Numbered from the stretch's first letter, positions 24,832 through 33,978 are shown. The stretch: DNA of 51,706 nucleotides from Chitinophagaceae bacterium UBA4857 (GCA_002399735.1 DHEF01000045.1:25845-77550), one strand, 5' to 3'. The notes: generated by a model not told the origin, from the sequence alone. Numbers and translations are program-made.

Positions 24832-25515
24832 ATGGAATTTTCTTTTACGCTGGTTTTAATTGCCGCAACCATTTTAATATCATTCAGGGCTTTTAACAGT
24901 GAAAAACTAATGAACGACCTCATTTTTTATCCGCCTGCAATAACAGAGCGTAATCAATGGTATCGTTTTATAAGCTGTGGTGTAATACATGCCGATTGGG
25001 GCCATCTGCTGTTTAACATGTATGCCTTGTATTTATTTGGCGCCGGCGAGGGCAATACCGGCGTGGAGTTTACTTTTAAAGCGTTGTTTGGTAATTTAGG
25101 CAGCTTTTATTATTTGCTTATGTATGTAACTGCATTGGTTATATGTATGATACCTTCTTATATAAAAAACAAAAACAATTACCACTACCGAAGTCTGGGT
25201 GCATCGGGTGCGGTATCGGCTGTAATTTTTGCCTACATGTTTTTTAACCCAACCATAAAACTGGGTTTATTATTCATTCCCATTTACATTCCGGGTTTTT
25301 TGTTTGGTTTTATTTACCTGTTAATTTCCACCTGGTTTGCCAATAAAGGAGGTGGATACATTAATCATTCGGCACATATCTGGGGGGCAATTTGGGGTAT
25401 TGTGTTTGTAATCATTTTCTGCACCGCATTTTCCGATTATCCCGTTATCGAAGCATTTATTGAACAAGTTTCCAGTATGAACGCTTCCGATTTTATTCAA
25501 TTTGGCCGTTATTAG
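24832..25515 (+). CDS. Rhomboid-family intramembrane serine protease
   Basis: This membrane protein of about six segments has the rhomboid catalytic dyad. The serine lies in the GASGAVSAVIFAYM motif and the histidine in the HSAHIWGAIWG segment of a later helix. The N-terminal WYRFISCGVIHADWGHLLFN segment and the HLLFNMYALYLFGAG helix with its conserved His and Asn are also typical. It cleaves other membrane proteins within the bilayer; substrates are unknown. The length of 227 residues fits small bacterial rhomboids. Confidence 0.93.
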   Translation: MEFSFTLVLIAATILISFRAFNSEKLMNDLIFYPPAITERNQWYRFISCGVIHADWGHLLFNMYALYLFGAGEGNTGVEFTFKALFGNLGSFYYLLMYVTALVICMIPSYIKNKNNYHYRSLGASGAVSAVIFAYMFFNPTIKLGLLFIPIYIPGFLFGFIYLLISTWFANKGGGYINHSAHIWGAIWGIVFVIIFCTAFSDYPVIEAFIEQVSSMNASDFIQFGRY

Positions 25516-25530
25516 TAAAGTTTTTTATGT

Positions 25531-25601
25531 TACCGGCTGTAGTAATGCTAATCAGCGTCCCTTGCGTCGCACTCTTGTACTTTCTGTTCGCTAATCAGCA
25601 G
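25531..25601 (-). repeat. Dispersed gtgcgacgcaa-family repeat, copy 6
   Basis: In inverse orientation this copy has ggctgtagtaatgctaatca, gcgtcccttgcgtcgcactc and ttgtactttctgttcgctaa, closely matching copy 3. Confidence 0.75.
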
Positions 25602-25692
25602 AGGGAAATCCGAGAGTGGGGAAGCCTAAACAAGAACAGTCTATTCAGTATTCCATTAACAATGAACTATTAACTCTAAATTATTTTAACAA

Positions 25693-26328
25693 ATGAAAAA
25701 GGTTTTACTAATAATTCTCGTCTTATTGCTTGGTGGTGCTACAGCCTTCTGGTTTTTTGTATTAAAAGGTGGTAAAAAAGGTCCTAAAGCCGAAAAAACA
25801 TTAGTAGCTATAAAAGGTGGTAAACGCAGCGAAGCATTTAACACATCTTTGCAAGCCATGCTTAGCGATTACTACGCATTAACCGAAGGACTGGTAAACT
25901 GGGATACAACCGTTGTAAATAAATATAGTTTACAATTACAAAACTCCATTGAAGGAGTAAAAATTGATGAACTGAAAGATGATACTACCGGTTTGTATTT
26001 AACAGCGCAAGACCCTATTGCCAATGCCAAAACAAATGTTGCTGCTTTTATTACAGCACCAACACTGGATGAAAAAAGGGTAGTGTTTAACCAGCTTTCC
26101 GATAATATCAGGAACCTGTTACAAACCCTGCCTCCTGACAGCGGTATTATTTACTGGCAGGAATGCCCGATGGCATTTGGCGAAAACAGCACCGGTGGCT
26201 GGCTAAGCAATAAAGAGGAAATTAGAAATCCATATTTAGGAACCAGCCACCCAAAATATAAAAATAGTATGTTAACCTGTGGCGAAGTAAGGCATACTAT
26301 TAAGCCCGATACAACCGGATTAAACTAA
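25693..26328 (+). CDS. DUF3347-type membrane-anchored protein
   Basis: An N-terminal anchor (MKKVLLIILVLLLGGATAFW) is followed by a helical domain and a C-terminal segment. That segment contains YWQECPMAFGENSTGGWLSN, KEEIRNPYLG and MLTCGEV. It is the hallmark of the DUF3347 domain found at the end of CusB-like metal efflux adaptors and in stand-alone periplasmic proteins, with Cys and Met as likely metal ligands. Metal binding is inference. The M28 peptidase begins 62 bp downstream. Confidence 0.78.
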   Translation: MKKVLLIILVLLLGGATAFWFFVLKGGKKGPKAEKTLVAIKGGKRSEAFNTSLQAMLSDYYALTEGLVNWDTTVVNKYSLQLQNSIEGVKIDELKDDTTGLYLTAQDPIANAKTNVAAFITAPTLDEKRVVFNQLSDNIRNLLQTLPPDSGIIYWQECPMAFGENSTGGWLSNKEEIRNPYLGTSHPKYKNSMLTCGEVRHTIKPDTTGLN

Positions 26329-26390
26329 TAGTTACCGGGCAGTTGTAACCAAGTATTTTATACCAATAGCATAAAAACAACAACCCAAAA

Positions 26391-27974
26391 ATGAAAAGAG
26401 TATTTGTTTCCTGCTGCCTGCTTATTACTACGTTAGCAATTAATGCACAAGAAAAAGTTGACCAGGCCATGGTTAACAAAATTAAAAAGGAAGGATTTGA
26501 CAATTCCAAAGTAATGGATATTGCCTTTCAGTTAACCGATGTAAATGGCCCTCGTTTAAGTGGTTCACCGGGTTTATTAAAAGCTTCTAACTGGGCTAAA
26601 ACCGAAATGACCAAATGGGGGTTAACCAATGCGGCACTAGAACCCTGGGGCGAGTTTGGTAAAGGTTGGGAATTACAAAAAAGTTATGTAGCCATGACGG
26701 CTCCCTATTATAAACCTTTAATTGCTTACCCCAAAACCTGGACAAAAGGAAGCGGCGGTTTAAAAAATGCACCAATCTTATTAATCAAAGCTAAAGACTC
26801 AGTAGAATTGACTGCATACAAAGGACAGTTTAAAGGTAAAGCCATTTTGGTTTACCGTACCGATACTTTAGTACCATCATACAAAGCTGATGCCAGCCGT
26901 TACAGCGATGAAGAACTGGCTAAACTAGCCGCATACGAATTACCACAAAGATCTGCACCTGCTGATACTGCGGAATTACGCCGCAGACGTGAAGCCATGC
27001 AACGCCGTGGAATGGGTGGCCCTAACTTAACAAACCTGATTAAAGAGTTTGCAACTAAAGAAGGGGCAGTAGCAATTTTAAGCGTTAGTCCTCGTGGTCA
27101 CGATGGTACTTTATTTGTACAAGGCGGTGGTTCATATGCACCGGATGCACCGGAAAATCCGCTGGACTTAATGTTACCGTTTGAAGACTATATGACTTTC
27201 TGCCGTTTGGCCAATGCAGGTATTCCTGTATCGTTAGATGTAGATGTAAAAACTGCTTTTCAAACAAAAGACACAAAAGGTTATAACGTTGTAGCCGAAA
27301 TAAAAGGTACCGACCCTACATTAAAAGATGAAATTGTAATGCTGGGCGGACATATTGATAGCTGGCAAAGTTCAACCGGAGCCACTGATAATGCAGCGGG
27401 TTGTGCCGTAATGATGGAAGCTGTTCGTATTTTAAAAGCATTAGGCGTACAACCTCGTCGTACCATTCGCATTGCCTTATGGAGTGGTGAAGAGCAAGGT
27501 TTGTTAGGTTCCCGCAACTATGTAAAAAACCATTTTGCCGATCCGGCAACCATGAAGCTATTACCTGCACACGAAAAAGTTTCCGCTTATTTTAATATTG
27601 ATAACGGAACAGGTAAAATTCGTGGCATATACACACAAGGCAACGAAAAAGTAAAAGATATTTTTACAGCATGGTTAGCTCCTTTTCACGACTTAGGCGC
27701 TAAAACAGTTACCTTATCAAACACTGGGGGTACCGACCACCAATCCTTTGATGCAGTAGGTATTCCCGGCTTCCAGTTTATACAGGATGCTATTGAGTAC
27801 AGTACACGTACACACCATACTAATATGGACTCATACGATCACTTACAGGCTGATGATTTAAAACAGATCTCAGTAATTGTTGCATCGTTTGTGTATAATG
27901 CAGCTATGCGTGACGAAAAACTTCCGCGTAAAGAATTACCACAAGCACGTGGTGCAGGTGGTGGACGTTTTTAA
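26391..27974 (+). CDS. Secreted M28-family zinc peptidase
   Basis: This 527-residue exported aminopeptidase/carboxypeptidase Q-like enzyme has a signal peptide (MKRVFVSCCLLITTLAINAQ). A protease-associated insert (about 120-260) precedes the di-zinc M28 core. Ligands are visible in GGHIDSW (His), GATDNAAGCAVMMEA (bridging Asp), WSGEEQGLLGS (catalytic and ligand Glu), YFNIDNGTG (Asp) and GGTDHQSF (His). It probably degrades peptides in the periplasm or outside the cell. Confidence 0.94.
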   Translation: MKRVFVSCCLLITTLAINAQEKVDQAMVNKIKKEGFDNSKVMDIAFQLTDVNGPRLSGSPGLLKASNWAKTEMTKWGLTNAALEPWGEFGKGWELQKSYVAMTAPYYKPLIAYPKTWTKGSGGLKNAPILLIKAKDSVELTAYKGQFKGKAILVYRTDTLVPSYKADASRYSDEELAKLAAYELPQRSAPADTAELRRRREAMQRRGMGGPNLTNLIKEFATKEGAVAILSVSPRGHDGTLFVQGGGSYAPDAPENPLDLMLPFEDYMTFCRLANAGIPVSLDVDVKTAFQTKDTKGYNVVAEIKGTDPTLKDEIVMLGGHIDSWQSSTGATDNAAGCAVMMEAVRILKALGVQPRRTIRIALWSGEEQGLLGSRNYVKNHFADPATMKLLPAHEKVSAYFNIDNGTGKIRGIYTQGNEKVKDIFTAWLAPFHDLGAKTVTLSNTGGTDHQSFDAVGIPGFQFIQDAIEYSTRTHHTNMDSYDHLQADDLKQISVIVASFVYNAAMRDEKLPRKELPQARGAGGGRF

Positions 27975-27993
27975 TAATAAATCAAACTTTTTT

Positions 27994-28027
27994 AAAAGGC
28001 TGTCTGTTTATACATAGGCAGCTTTTT
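27994..28027 (+). terminator. Terminator of the M28 peptidase gene
   Basis: A 12-bp stem with two G-T pairs (AAAAGGCTGTCT with AGGCAGCTTTTT) and ten-base loop ends in a T run. Confidence 0.82.
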
Positions 28028-28077
28028 AATTTTGGTACATCTTAATTGTACGTGCAATACTGTAACTTGTGTAAAAT

Positions 28078-28085
28078 TATTTTTG
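28078..28085 (+). promoter_or_regulatory. -7 promoter element of the TraB/GumN gene
   Basis: TATTTTTG ends two bases before the ATG pair at 28088/28091, a near-leaderless arrangement. Confidence 0.45.
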
Positions 28086-28087
28086 TT

Positions 28088-29014
28088 ATGATGAAAAAGT
28101 TTGGAGCAGGATTATTATTCAGCATATTTTCTTTAGCCGGTTGTGCACAAAGTACGCCACTTAAGAAAGCGGCTAACAATAATACGCTATTGTGGAAAGT
28201 AACAGGAAAAGACTTAAAACAGCCTTCGTATATATTTGGTACCATTCACATGATTTGTGCCGATGACGCTTTACTAAGCGATAATATGAAAACCGTTATA
28301 AAATCGGTGGATGAAGTGTACCTGGAAGTAGATATGGATGATATGATGCAAATGCTTTCGTTGGTTACAAAAATGAAGATGAAAGACGGAGCTACTTTAC
28401 GTAGTTTATTAAGCGAAGAAGATTATGAACTGGTAAAAACATATTTTACAGAGAAGGGTAGTATGTTGCCTTTTTCCATGCTAGAAACATTTAAACCTTT
28501 AATGGCCACGTCGCTTATAGCACAAAAAACCAGTGAATGCGAAAGCATGTCGGCCATGGAAACTGTGATAATGAGTGCGGCCAAGGATAGCAAAAAGGAA
28601 ATTAAAGGATTAGAATCCATGGCTTATCAAGCCGGCATATTAGACTCAATACCTTATAAAGCCCAGGCAGAACTACTGGTACAGTCTATTAAAAGTGAAA
28701 CTGCTGCTGAAGTTGGTACAGGTGCCGAATCGGACATGAATAAATTGTTTGATGCTTACAAAAGCCAGAACCTGGATGTGTTAGAAAATTTAATGGTAAA
28801 ATCGGAAGCCGGTTTGAGCGAGTATATGGATTTGTTATTGTTTAAGCGCAACCATAACTGGGTAGAAAAATTAAAAGAAATTTTACCGGCTAGATCGGTG
28901 TTGATTGCTGTAGGTGCGGGACATTTACCGGGTAACGAAGGCGTATTAAACCTGCTTAAAAAAGAAGGTTATAAGGTAGAGCCTATTGACAACAGTTTAG
29001 TGAAAGAAATTTAA
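28088..29014 (+). CDS. TraB/GumN-family lipoprotein
   Basis: The 308-residue lipoprotein (signal ending SLAGC, Cys19) has the TraB/GumN layout: LLWKVTGKDLKQPSYIFGTI with HMICADD, VDEVYLEVDMDDMM, a helical middle, and the C-terminal SVLIAVGAGHLPGNEGVLNL with LKKEGYKVEP. Conserved GT-H and GAGH pairs suggest a metalloprotease-like EreA/ChaN fold, but the activity in bacteria is not established. I start at the first of two adjacent ATGs; a longer in-frame start at 28046 would bury the signal peptide. Confidence 0.92.
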   Translation: MMKKFGAGLLFSIFSLAGCAQSTPLKKAANNNTLLWKVTGKDLKQPSYIFGTIHMICADDALLSDNMKTVIKSVDEVYLEVDMDDMMQMLSLVTKMKMKDGATLRSLLSEEDYELVKTYFTEKGSMLPFSMLETFKPLMATSLIAQKTSECESMSAMETVIMSAAKDSKKEIKGLESMAYQAGILDSIPYKAQAELLVQSIKSETAAEVGTGAESDMNKLFDAYKSQNLDVLENLMVKSEAGLSEYMDLLLFKRNHNWVEKLKEILPARSVLIAVGAGHLPGNEGVLNLLKKEGYKVEPIDNSLVKEI

Positions 29015-29031
29015 CAACATTAGATGGAAAT

Positions 29032-29060
29032 AAAAAAACCGGCTTAAAGCCGGTTTTTTT
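29032..29060. terminator. Bidirectional terminator between TraB/GumN and ndk
   Basis: The stem AACCGGCT/AGCCGGTT is flanked by A7 and T7 and serves both convergent genes. Confidence 0.88.
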
Positions 29061-29078
29061 ATTTATTGCTGGTATCAA

Positions 29079-29495
29079 TTAAAATTGCTCCAAACCACTA
29101 AAGAAAAAGTCACCTTCAATTTTAGCGTTCTCGTCGCTATCGCTACCATGTACTGCGTTTTCGCCTAATGAGGTAGCATATAATTTACGGATAGTACCTT
29201 CGGCAGCTTGTGCAGGATTAGTTGCACCAATTAACTCACGAAAAGTAGCTACTGCGTTATCTTTTTCCAAAATTGCCGCATAAATAGGACCACTGCTCAT
29301 AAACTCAACTAACTCACCGTAAAAAGGTCTTTCTTTATGTACTGCATAAAACTCACCTGCTTTTTCGGCAGATAATTTAGTAAGTTTTAAACCTACAATA
29401 CGAAAACCCTCTTTAATAAAACGGTCAATGATAGCACCGGCATGGCCATTTTTTACGGCATCGGGCTTAATCATTGTAAAAGTGCGATTGCTCAT
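29079..29495 (-). CDS. ndk: Nucleoside diphosphate kinase
   Basis: Ndk balances nucleoside triphosphates through a phospho-histidine. The 138-residue protein has the N-terminal FTMIKPDAVKNGHAGAII, the KERPFYGELVEFMSSGP segment and the active-site NAVHGSDSDENA with catalytic His116. Length and motifs are standard. A -7 element lies 20 bp upstream. Confidence 0.98.
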   Translation of the reverse strand: MSNRTFTMIKPDAVKNGHAGAIIDRFIKEGFRIVGLKLTKLSAEKAGEFYAVHKERPFYGELVEFMSSGPIYAAILEKDNAVATFRELIGATNPAQAAEGTIRKLYATSLGENAVHGSDSDENAKIEGDFFFSGLEQF

Positions 29496-29515
29496 TATAA
29501 CTTGTTTTTGGGCGG

Positions 29516-29523
29516 CAAAGGTA
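29516..29523 (-). promoter_or_regulatory. -7 promoter element of ndk
   Basis: The minus strand reads TACCTTTG (TAnnTTTG), 20 bases before the ATG. Confidence 0.6.
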
Positions 29524-29589
29524 GATTATTAAGTAAAAAGTAAAAATTTAAAATAGAAAAATTAACAAAACCCCTTTGTCTACTGGGTT

Positions 29590-29760
29590 TTCTGTTTACA
29601 TGTTGATGCTGGTTATACTGCCCGGTCTAGCCCCGACAGCAGTGAATACCCCGCTGAAGGCAGGTGTGTTGGCGGTTTCCCCTTTAGTGGGTTAGGGGGT
29701 GGTGCAGTAGCAACGAATGGTGGGATGCTGCTGTTGATCTGGGCTATACAGCCAATGCTT
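29590..29760. repeat. GC-rich repeat-like spacer upstream of nrnA
   Basis: In contrast to its AT-rich surroundings this 170-bp stretch is visibly GC-rich. It contains a gtttcccctttagtgggtta-gggggt palindrome and ctgggctatacagccaatgc, the last resembling gggctatacagctgat at 87-102. The 357-bp gap holds no gene. Confidence 0.5.
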
Positions 29761-29852
29761 CCTAAAAATAATAACGGATAATTTACAAGCTTTACACAGT
29801 TGTTTTTTTGCTTATGTAAAACCATTAGAAACATTATCTTCGCAGCCCAAAG

Positions 29853-30860
29853 ATGAAACCTTTAATTGATTTTATTCCATTGCTGGACACGCCTAAACGG
29901 GTTGTGATTACCATGCACCAAAAACCTGATGCGGATGCTATGGGCTCCTCGTTAGGTTTATATAATTTCCTTATTCAACTGGGGCATACCGTCACCGTTA
30001 TTTCGCCAACCAATTGGGCCTCTTGGCTTAATTGGATGCCGGGTTGTAATTTGGTAATTAATTATGAAGCGGAGGGCAGCAAAGCGCAACAGGCACTGGA
30101 TGAATGTGACTGGCTTTTTTGCCTCGATTTTAATATTTTTCACCGTACCAAACATTTGGCCGAAAAGTTGGCTGCTGCCAACTGTGTTAAAATATTAATT
30201 GATCATCACCGTGAGCCTGATGAAGTGTCGTTTAATTATGGTAACAGCGATATTACCAAAAGCTCTACCTGCGAAATGATTTATGACTTTATAAATCTTA
30301 GCGGTAAACAGGCCTTGCTTAGCAATGATATAGCCGAGTGCTTATATTCAGGTGTGGTTACAGATACAGGGTCGTTCCGTTTTTCATCAACCACGGCCAG
30401 TGTACATAACATGGTAGCCGATTTAAAAAACCGTGGCTTAAACCATAGCGAAATTCACAATAACCTGTTTAATAATTTTTTAGAAAACAGGCTTCGTTTT
30501 ATTGGCCATGTGTTGCTTAACCGTATGGAAGTTTTTTACGAGTACAACACCGCATTAATTGCTATTACCAAACAGGATTTGCTGAAGTTTCATGTAAAAA
30601 CAGGTGATACGGATAGTTTGGTAAACTTTCCACAATCCATACAAGGAATTAAGATGGTAGGATTGGTAATTGACCGTGATGAGGAAAGAAAATGGAGCTT
30701 TCGTAGTCAGGATGACTTTGATTGCAATACATTTGCCCGCAAATATTTTAATGGCGGTGGTCATTATAATGCGGCAGGTGGTCATACCAAAGATTCATTG
30801 ATCCAAACCGTAGAACACTTTAAACAGGTTTTAAAAGAGAACAAAGAACTGCTTCAATAA
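29853..30860 (+). CDS. nrnA: DHH-family oligoribonuclease / pAp phosphatase (NrnA type)
   Basis: NrnA degrades short RNA oligomers and dephosphorylates 3'-phosphoadenosine 5'-phosphate with Mn2+. The 335 residues show the DHH-superfamily ligands in HQKPDADAMGSSLG, CLDFN, LIDHHREPD and VTDTGSFRF, plus the DHHA1 end motif GGGHYNAAGG. The order and length match NrnA. An FKBP lipoprotein follows after 24 bp, probably in the same operon. Confidence 0.92.
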   Translation: MKPLIDFIPLLDTPKRVVITMHQKPDADAMGSSLGLYNFLIQLGHTVTVISPTNWASWLNWMPGCNLVINYEAEGSKAQQALDECDWLFCLDFNIFHRTKHLAEKLAAANCVKILIDHHREPDEVSFNYGNSDITKSSTCEMIYDFINLSGKQALLSNDIAECLYSGVVTDTGSFRFSSTTASVHNMVADLKNRGLNHSEIHNNLFNNFLENRLRFIGHVLLNRMEVFYEYNTALIAITKQDLLKFHVKTGDTDSLVNFPQSIQGIKMVGLVIDRDEERKWSFRSQDDFDCNTFARKYFNGGGHYNAAGGHTKDSLIQTVEHFKQVLKENKELLQ

Positions 30861-30884
30861 ACAAAAAAATAAACTCAACAACAA

Positions 30885-31874
30885 ATGCAAAAGTTAAGGT
30901 TAGGCGGCCTGGTATTATTAACAGGTATCATGATGGTAGCCTGTAATTCGGTTAGTTACAAGAAAACCGCTGATGGCTTATTATACAAAATTTTTCCTGG
31001 TAACAGTAAAGACTCGTTAATTAAGGAAGGAAATATTGTAAAATTTGATTTTTCGGTAAAATTTAATGATTCATTATTGCAGACAACATATGGCAAAATG
31101 CCACATTTTGCGCCCGTGCAACCTGCAAACCCTCAAGGTAATTTAGACCCTCTTAGCATTTTACCCATGCTAAAAAAAGGCGATAGTGCACTTGTAGTAA
31201 TTCTTGTTGACTCATTATTAAACAAACCGGGTGTGCAATTACCTGCTGGTGCTAAAAAAGGCGACCGCTTTATTTTTAGCATGAGTATTAAGCATGTATT
31301 TACCAGCGATAGTTTAGCGCAGGCCGATTATGCTAAAGAACAAGCATTAGATGCTCCACGCCAACAAAAAGAAATGGAAGAGCAACGTGCAAAAATGATT
31401 AAAGAACAACAGGAAGAACAAAAAAAGCAAGATGCTGAATTAGAAAAATCAGGTAAAAAAGTTGAGTTAGATGCGTTGGTTAAAAACTTTTTAGCCTCTA
31501 AAAATATTACTGCTACTAAAACAGCTTTAGGTACTTATGTACGTATTGACAACCCGGGTGCTGGTGATGCAGTACAAAACGGTAAAATTGCTACGGTTAA
31601 ATACAACGGTAAATTTTTATTAACTGATAGCTCTTTCCAAGCTAACACGCTTGATTTTGCTATTGGTGAGAATGGTTTAATCCGTGGTATGGAAGATGGT
31701 TTATTACAGTTTAAAAAAGGTGGTAAAGGAACTATTTATATTCCCGGTCATTTGGCTTATGGTACAAATCCTCCTCCAGGCTCACCGTTTAAACCATTTG
31801 ATGCTTTAATGTTTGATGTAGAAGTGATAGATATAAAAGCTAAACCAACTACACCTGAACAACCAGGACATTAA
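30885..31874 (+). CDS. FKBP-type peptidyl-prolyl isomerase lipoprotein
   Basis: The 329-residue lipoprotein (signal ending MVAC, Cys20) appears to hold two FKBP-like units. A divergent N-terminal one spans about 25-145 (KEGNIVKFDFSVKFNDSLLQ, ILPMLKKGDSALVVI). It is joined by a long Glu/Gln/Lys-rich coiled coil (about 146-195) to a canonical C-terminal FKBP domain (TVKYNGKFLLTDSSF; GLIRGMEDGLLQFKKGGKGT; IPGHLAYGTNPPPGSPF). It would fold envelope proteins. It is probably co-transcribed with nrnA. Confidence 0.92.
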   Translation: MQKLRLGGLVLLTGIMMVACNSVSYKKTADGLLYKIFPGNSKDSLIKEGNIVKFDFSVKFNDSLLQTTYGKMPHFAPVQPANPQGNLDPLSILPMLKKGDSALVVILVDSLLNKPGVQLPAGAKKGDRFIFSMSIKHVFTSDSLAQADYAKEQALDAPRQQKEMEEQRAKMIKEQQEEQKKQDAELEKSGKKVELDALVKNFLASKNITATKTALGTYVRIDNPGAGDAVQNGKIATVKYNGKFLLTDSSFQANTLDFAIGENGLIRGMEDGLLQFKKGGKGTIYIPGHLAYGTNPPPGSPFKPFDALMFDVEVIDIKAKPTTPEQPGH

Positions 31875-31894
31875 TATTTTATAGATAATATTGT

Positions 31895-31932
31895 AAAAAT
31901 CCCTGTTCTTTCATACCAGCAGGGATTTTTTT
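31895..31932 (+). terminator. Terminator of nrnA-FKBP
   Basis: The stem AAAAATCCCTG with CAGGGATTTTT and 14-base loop ends in a T run, 20 bp after the stop. Confidence 0.85.
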
Positions 31933-32084
31933 ATTAAATATCTTTTTAGCAACGGATGGTATTTGCTAATATCTAATTATAAACACTTAGATAACAATAC
32001 ATTTTAAACCATACAAATGTCAATTACACAATTATTTTTTTTAAAACTTGATGTAACTCAAGTAAAAAAGGCTTAACTTACAAA

Positions 32085-32351
32085 TTAAAGTAAGAACTTT
32101 GATTTGTAAAATTCAAACCTAAGAATAGCTTAATCGGTTGGCCCCGTTTTTAGTCCAACATCCATGTTACCCTTTCGAAAACAATACATGTAGATTAAGT
32201 AGTCTTATCTTATGAGTGTGTTCCGTCCAAGAGAATTACCTTATATCCAAATCCTTTAAAAGATCGTGGCAATATGCCTAAGTGTATGTTGTGGTCTGAT
32301 GTAAAAAACTTCGCATTAGAAGCGGCCGGTCACTAGTTGACCGGCTTTTTT
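32085..32351 (+). ncRNA. Candidate structured small RNA of unknown family
   Basis: Between the FKBP terminator and the photolyase lies a stretch with no credible reading frame that ends in its own strong terminator. Local hairpins are visible (GTTGG/CCAAC, AACAT-cc-ATGTT, GGCA-ata-TGCC, CTTC-gcatta-GAAG). A long-range pairing of CCAACAT near 32152 with ATGTTGTGG near 32286 is possible. The 5' end is not fixed. I see no motif of RNase P RNA, tmRNA or SRP RNA. A 6S-like RNA or a phylum-specific RNA is possible. Confidence 0.45.
32325..32351 (+). terminator. Terminator of the candidate small RNA
   Basis: A perfect 8-bp GC-rich stem (GCCGGTCA with TGACCGGC, loop ctagt) is followed by six T. No annotated + strand gene lies between it and the previous terminator. 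Confidence 0.88.
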
Positions 32352-32373
32352 ATTTTAAGAAGAAATACAATTG

Positions 32374-32493
32374 GGGGCTATCAACAGTAGTAACTCCGGT
32401 CAGCTTTTGTTCCCGCCTTCGGTAGTAGTGCAATGCTTAGCTACAAACCCACACACATATTGCAGCTGCTACAGCCAGTCGGGCAGCCTTTCA
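32374..32493 (+). repeat. Dispersed cagcttttgttcccgc-family repeat, copy 2
   Basis: Left end ggggctatcaacagtagtaa, core cagcttttgttcccgc, a variable centre and right end gcagctgctacagcc then agtcgggcagc. It has the same orientation as the copy at 2970. Confidence 0.8.
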
Positions 32494-32544
32494 ACATCAG
32501 TTAAGAGTTCATCATTTATAACTCATAATTTAAGAAGCAATACC

Positions 32545-33849
32545 TTATTTTTTTAATGCTTTACCGTACACTTCTAAACATCGCTTTCTGGCTACATCAT
32601 GTTCAACAATGGGTAGGGGATAGGTCAACTCATCTAACTCGGGCACCCATTTCTGTATGTATATAAGTTTGCCGTCAAACTTTTGGGTTTGTAAGTAGGG
32701 GTTAAAAATACGGAAGTAAGGTGCTGCGTCGCAGCCACTGCCTGCGGCCCATTGCCAGCCACCGTTATTGGCAGCAAGGTCATAGTCTAACAGTTTTTTG
32801 GCAAAGTAAGCTTCGCCCCAGCGCCAGTCAATTAATAAGTGTTTGGTTAGAAATGATGCTACCACCATTCTTATTCTGTTGTGCATAAAACCGGTGGTAT
32901 TTAATTCCCGCATGCCTGCATCAACAATGGGGTAGCCGGTTTGTCCGTTACACCAGGCTTCAAACTCTTTTTCATTATTACGCCATTGTATATTGTCGTA
33001 TTCTTTTTTAAAGGAGTTGTACACCACATGCGGAAAATGCCATAAAATCATCTGGTAAAAATCACGCCATATCAGTTCATTCAAAAAGGTTTCATTAATA
33101 GCGCCTGCTTCACATACCAACTGTCTGATACTAATAGTGCCAAAACGTAAATGCACACTTAAACGGGATGTACCTTTAATAGCAGGAATATCACGTTGAG
33201 TAGTATAGTTTGCAATAATATTCTCGTCCCAATCTGTTGTCGGAAAATCAATAGCCGATAAAGTAAAACCCATCAATGCCAATGATGGAATAGGCTTCTC
33301 GGGTTGTTTAAATACATTTGCCAGGTATTTTTTTACCGGGTAAGATTTTTTATAAAAATAGGTAAGTGTAGCTTTCCACTTTCTTGAGTACGGCGTAAAA
33401 ATGGTATAAGGATCTCCGTTGTCTTTTACTACTTCTTTCTTTTCAAAAATTACCTGGTCTTTATAGGTTGTAAATTTTATTTGTTTTGTGGCTAATAAAG
33501 ATGCAATTGTTTTATCACGTTCCTGTGCATAAGGCTCATAATCGTGGTTGGTGTAAACGGCTTCAATGGTATAATCCTTCATTAGGCTTGTAAATACTTC
33601 CTCTGGTGTGCCGTACCTAACATCCAATGTACTGCCAAGCTTTATCAATTGCTGTTGTAGTTTTTCAATGGCTTTGTAAATAAAAGTTACACGGCTATCT
33701 GCTTTATCATCCAGTGCTTCCAATATATTACTGTCAAAAATAAAAACAGGTACAACCGGTGTACTGCTTTTTAATGCATGGTATAAACCGGCATTGTCAT
33801 GTAATCTTAAATCGCGGCGGAACCAGAATATAGAAATTGCTTTTTTCAT
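32545..33849 (-). CDS. Deoxyribodipyrimidine photolyase / cryptochrome
   Basis: This flavoprotein uses blue light to split UV-induced pyrimidine dimers. The 434 residues comprise the N-terminal Rossmann antenna domain (ISIFWFRRDLRLHDNAGLYH) and the helical FAD domain with LSVHLRFGTISIRQL, NELIWRDFYQMILWHFP, WCNGQTGYPIVDAGMREL and the NNGGWQWAAGSGCDAAPYFR region. The C-terminal FNPYLQTQKFD segment is also typical. Photolyase and cryptochrome cannot be separated with certainty; a repair photolyase is more likely. The ATG at 33849 is preferred over one three codons upstream. Confidence 0.94.
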   Translation of the reverse strand: MKKAISIFWFRRDLRLHDNAGLYHALKSSTPVVPVFIFDSNILEALDDKADSRVTFIYKAIEKLQQQLIKLGSTLDVRYGTPEEVFTSLMKDYTIEAVYTNHDYEPYAQERDKTIASLLATKQIKFTTYKDQVIFEKKEVVKDNGDPYTIFTPYSRKWKATLTYFYKKSYPVKKYLANVFKQPEKPIPSLALMGFTLSAIDFPTTDWDENIIANYTTQRDIPAIKGTSRLSVHLRFGTISIRQLVCEAGAINETFLNELIWRDFYQMILWHFPHVVYNSFKKEYDNIQWRNNEKEFEAWCNGQTGYPIVDAGMRELNTTGFMHNRIRMVVASFLTKHLLIDWRWGEAYFAKKLLDYDLAANNGGWQWAAGSGCDAAPYFRIFNPYLQTQKFDGKLIYIQKWVPELDELTYPLPIVEHDVARKRCLEVYGKALKK

Positions 33850-33978
33850 TGTGTACACAAAATAAACTATTGCCTACAAAATTGTATGTACAATAGTATT
33901 GTTACTTAAAATAAAACTTTGCATTAGAGTACTTTGTTATGAATGGTAGGTAATTGTTGAGATATGTTATGATGATGA

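Noticed and set aside
32085..32351. RNase P RNA, tmRNA or SRP RNA in the orphan-terminator region
   Set aside because: None of their signature motifs (GAGGAAAGTCC, a tRNA-like end with TTCGA and a tag frame, or the SRP GGAAG tetraloop region) is present.
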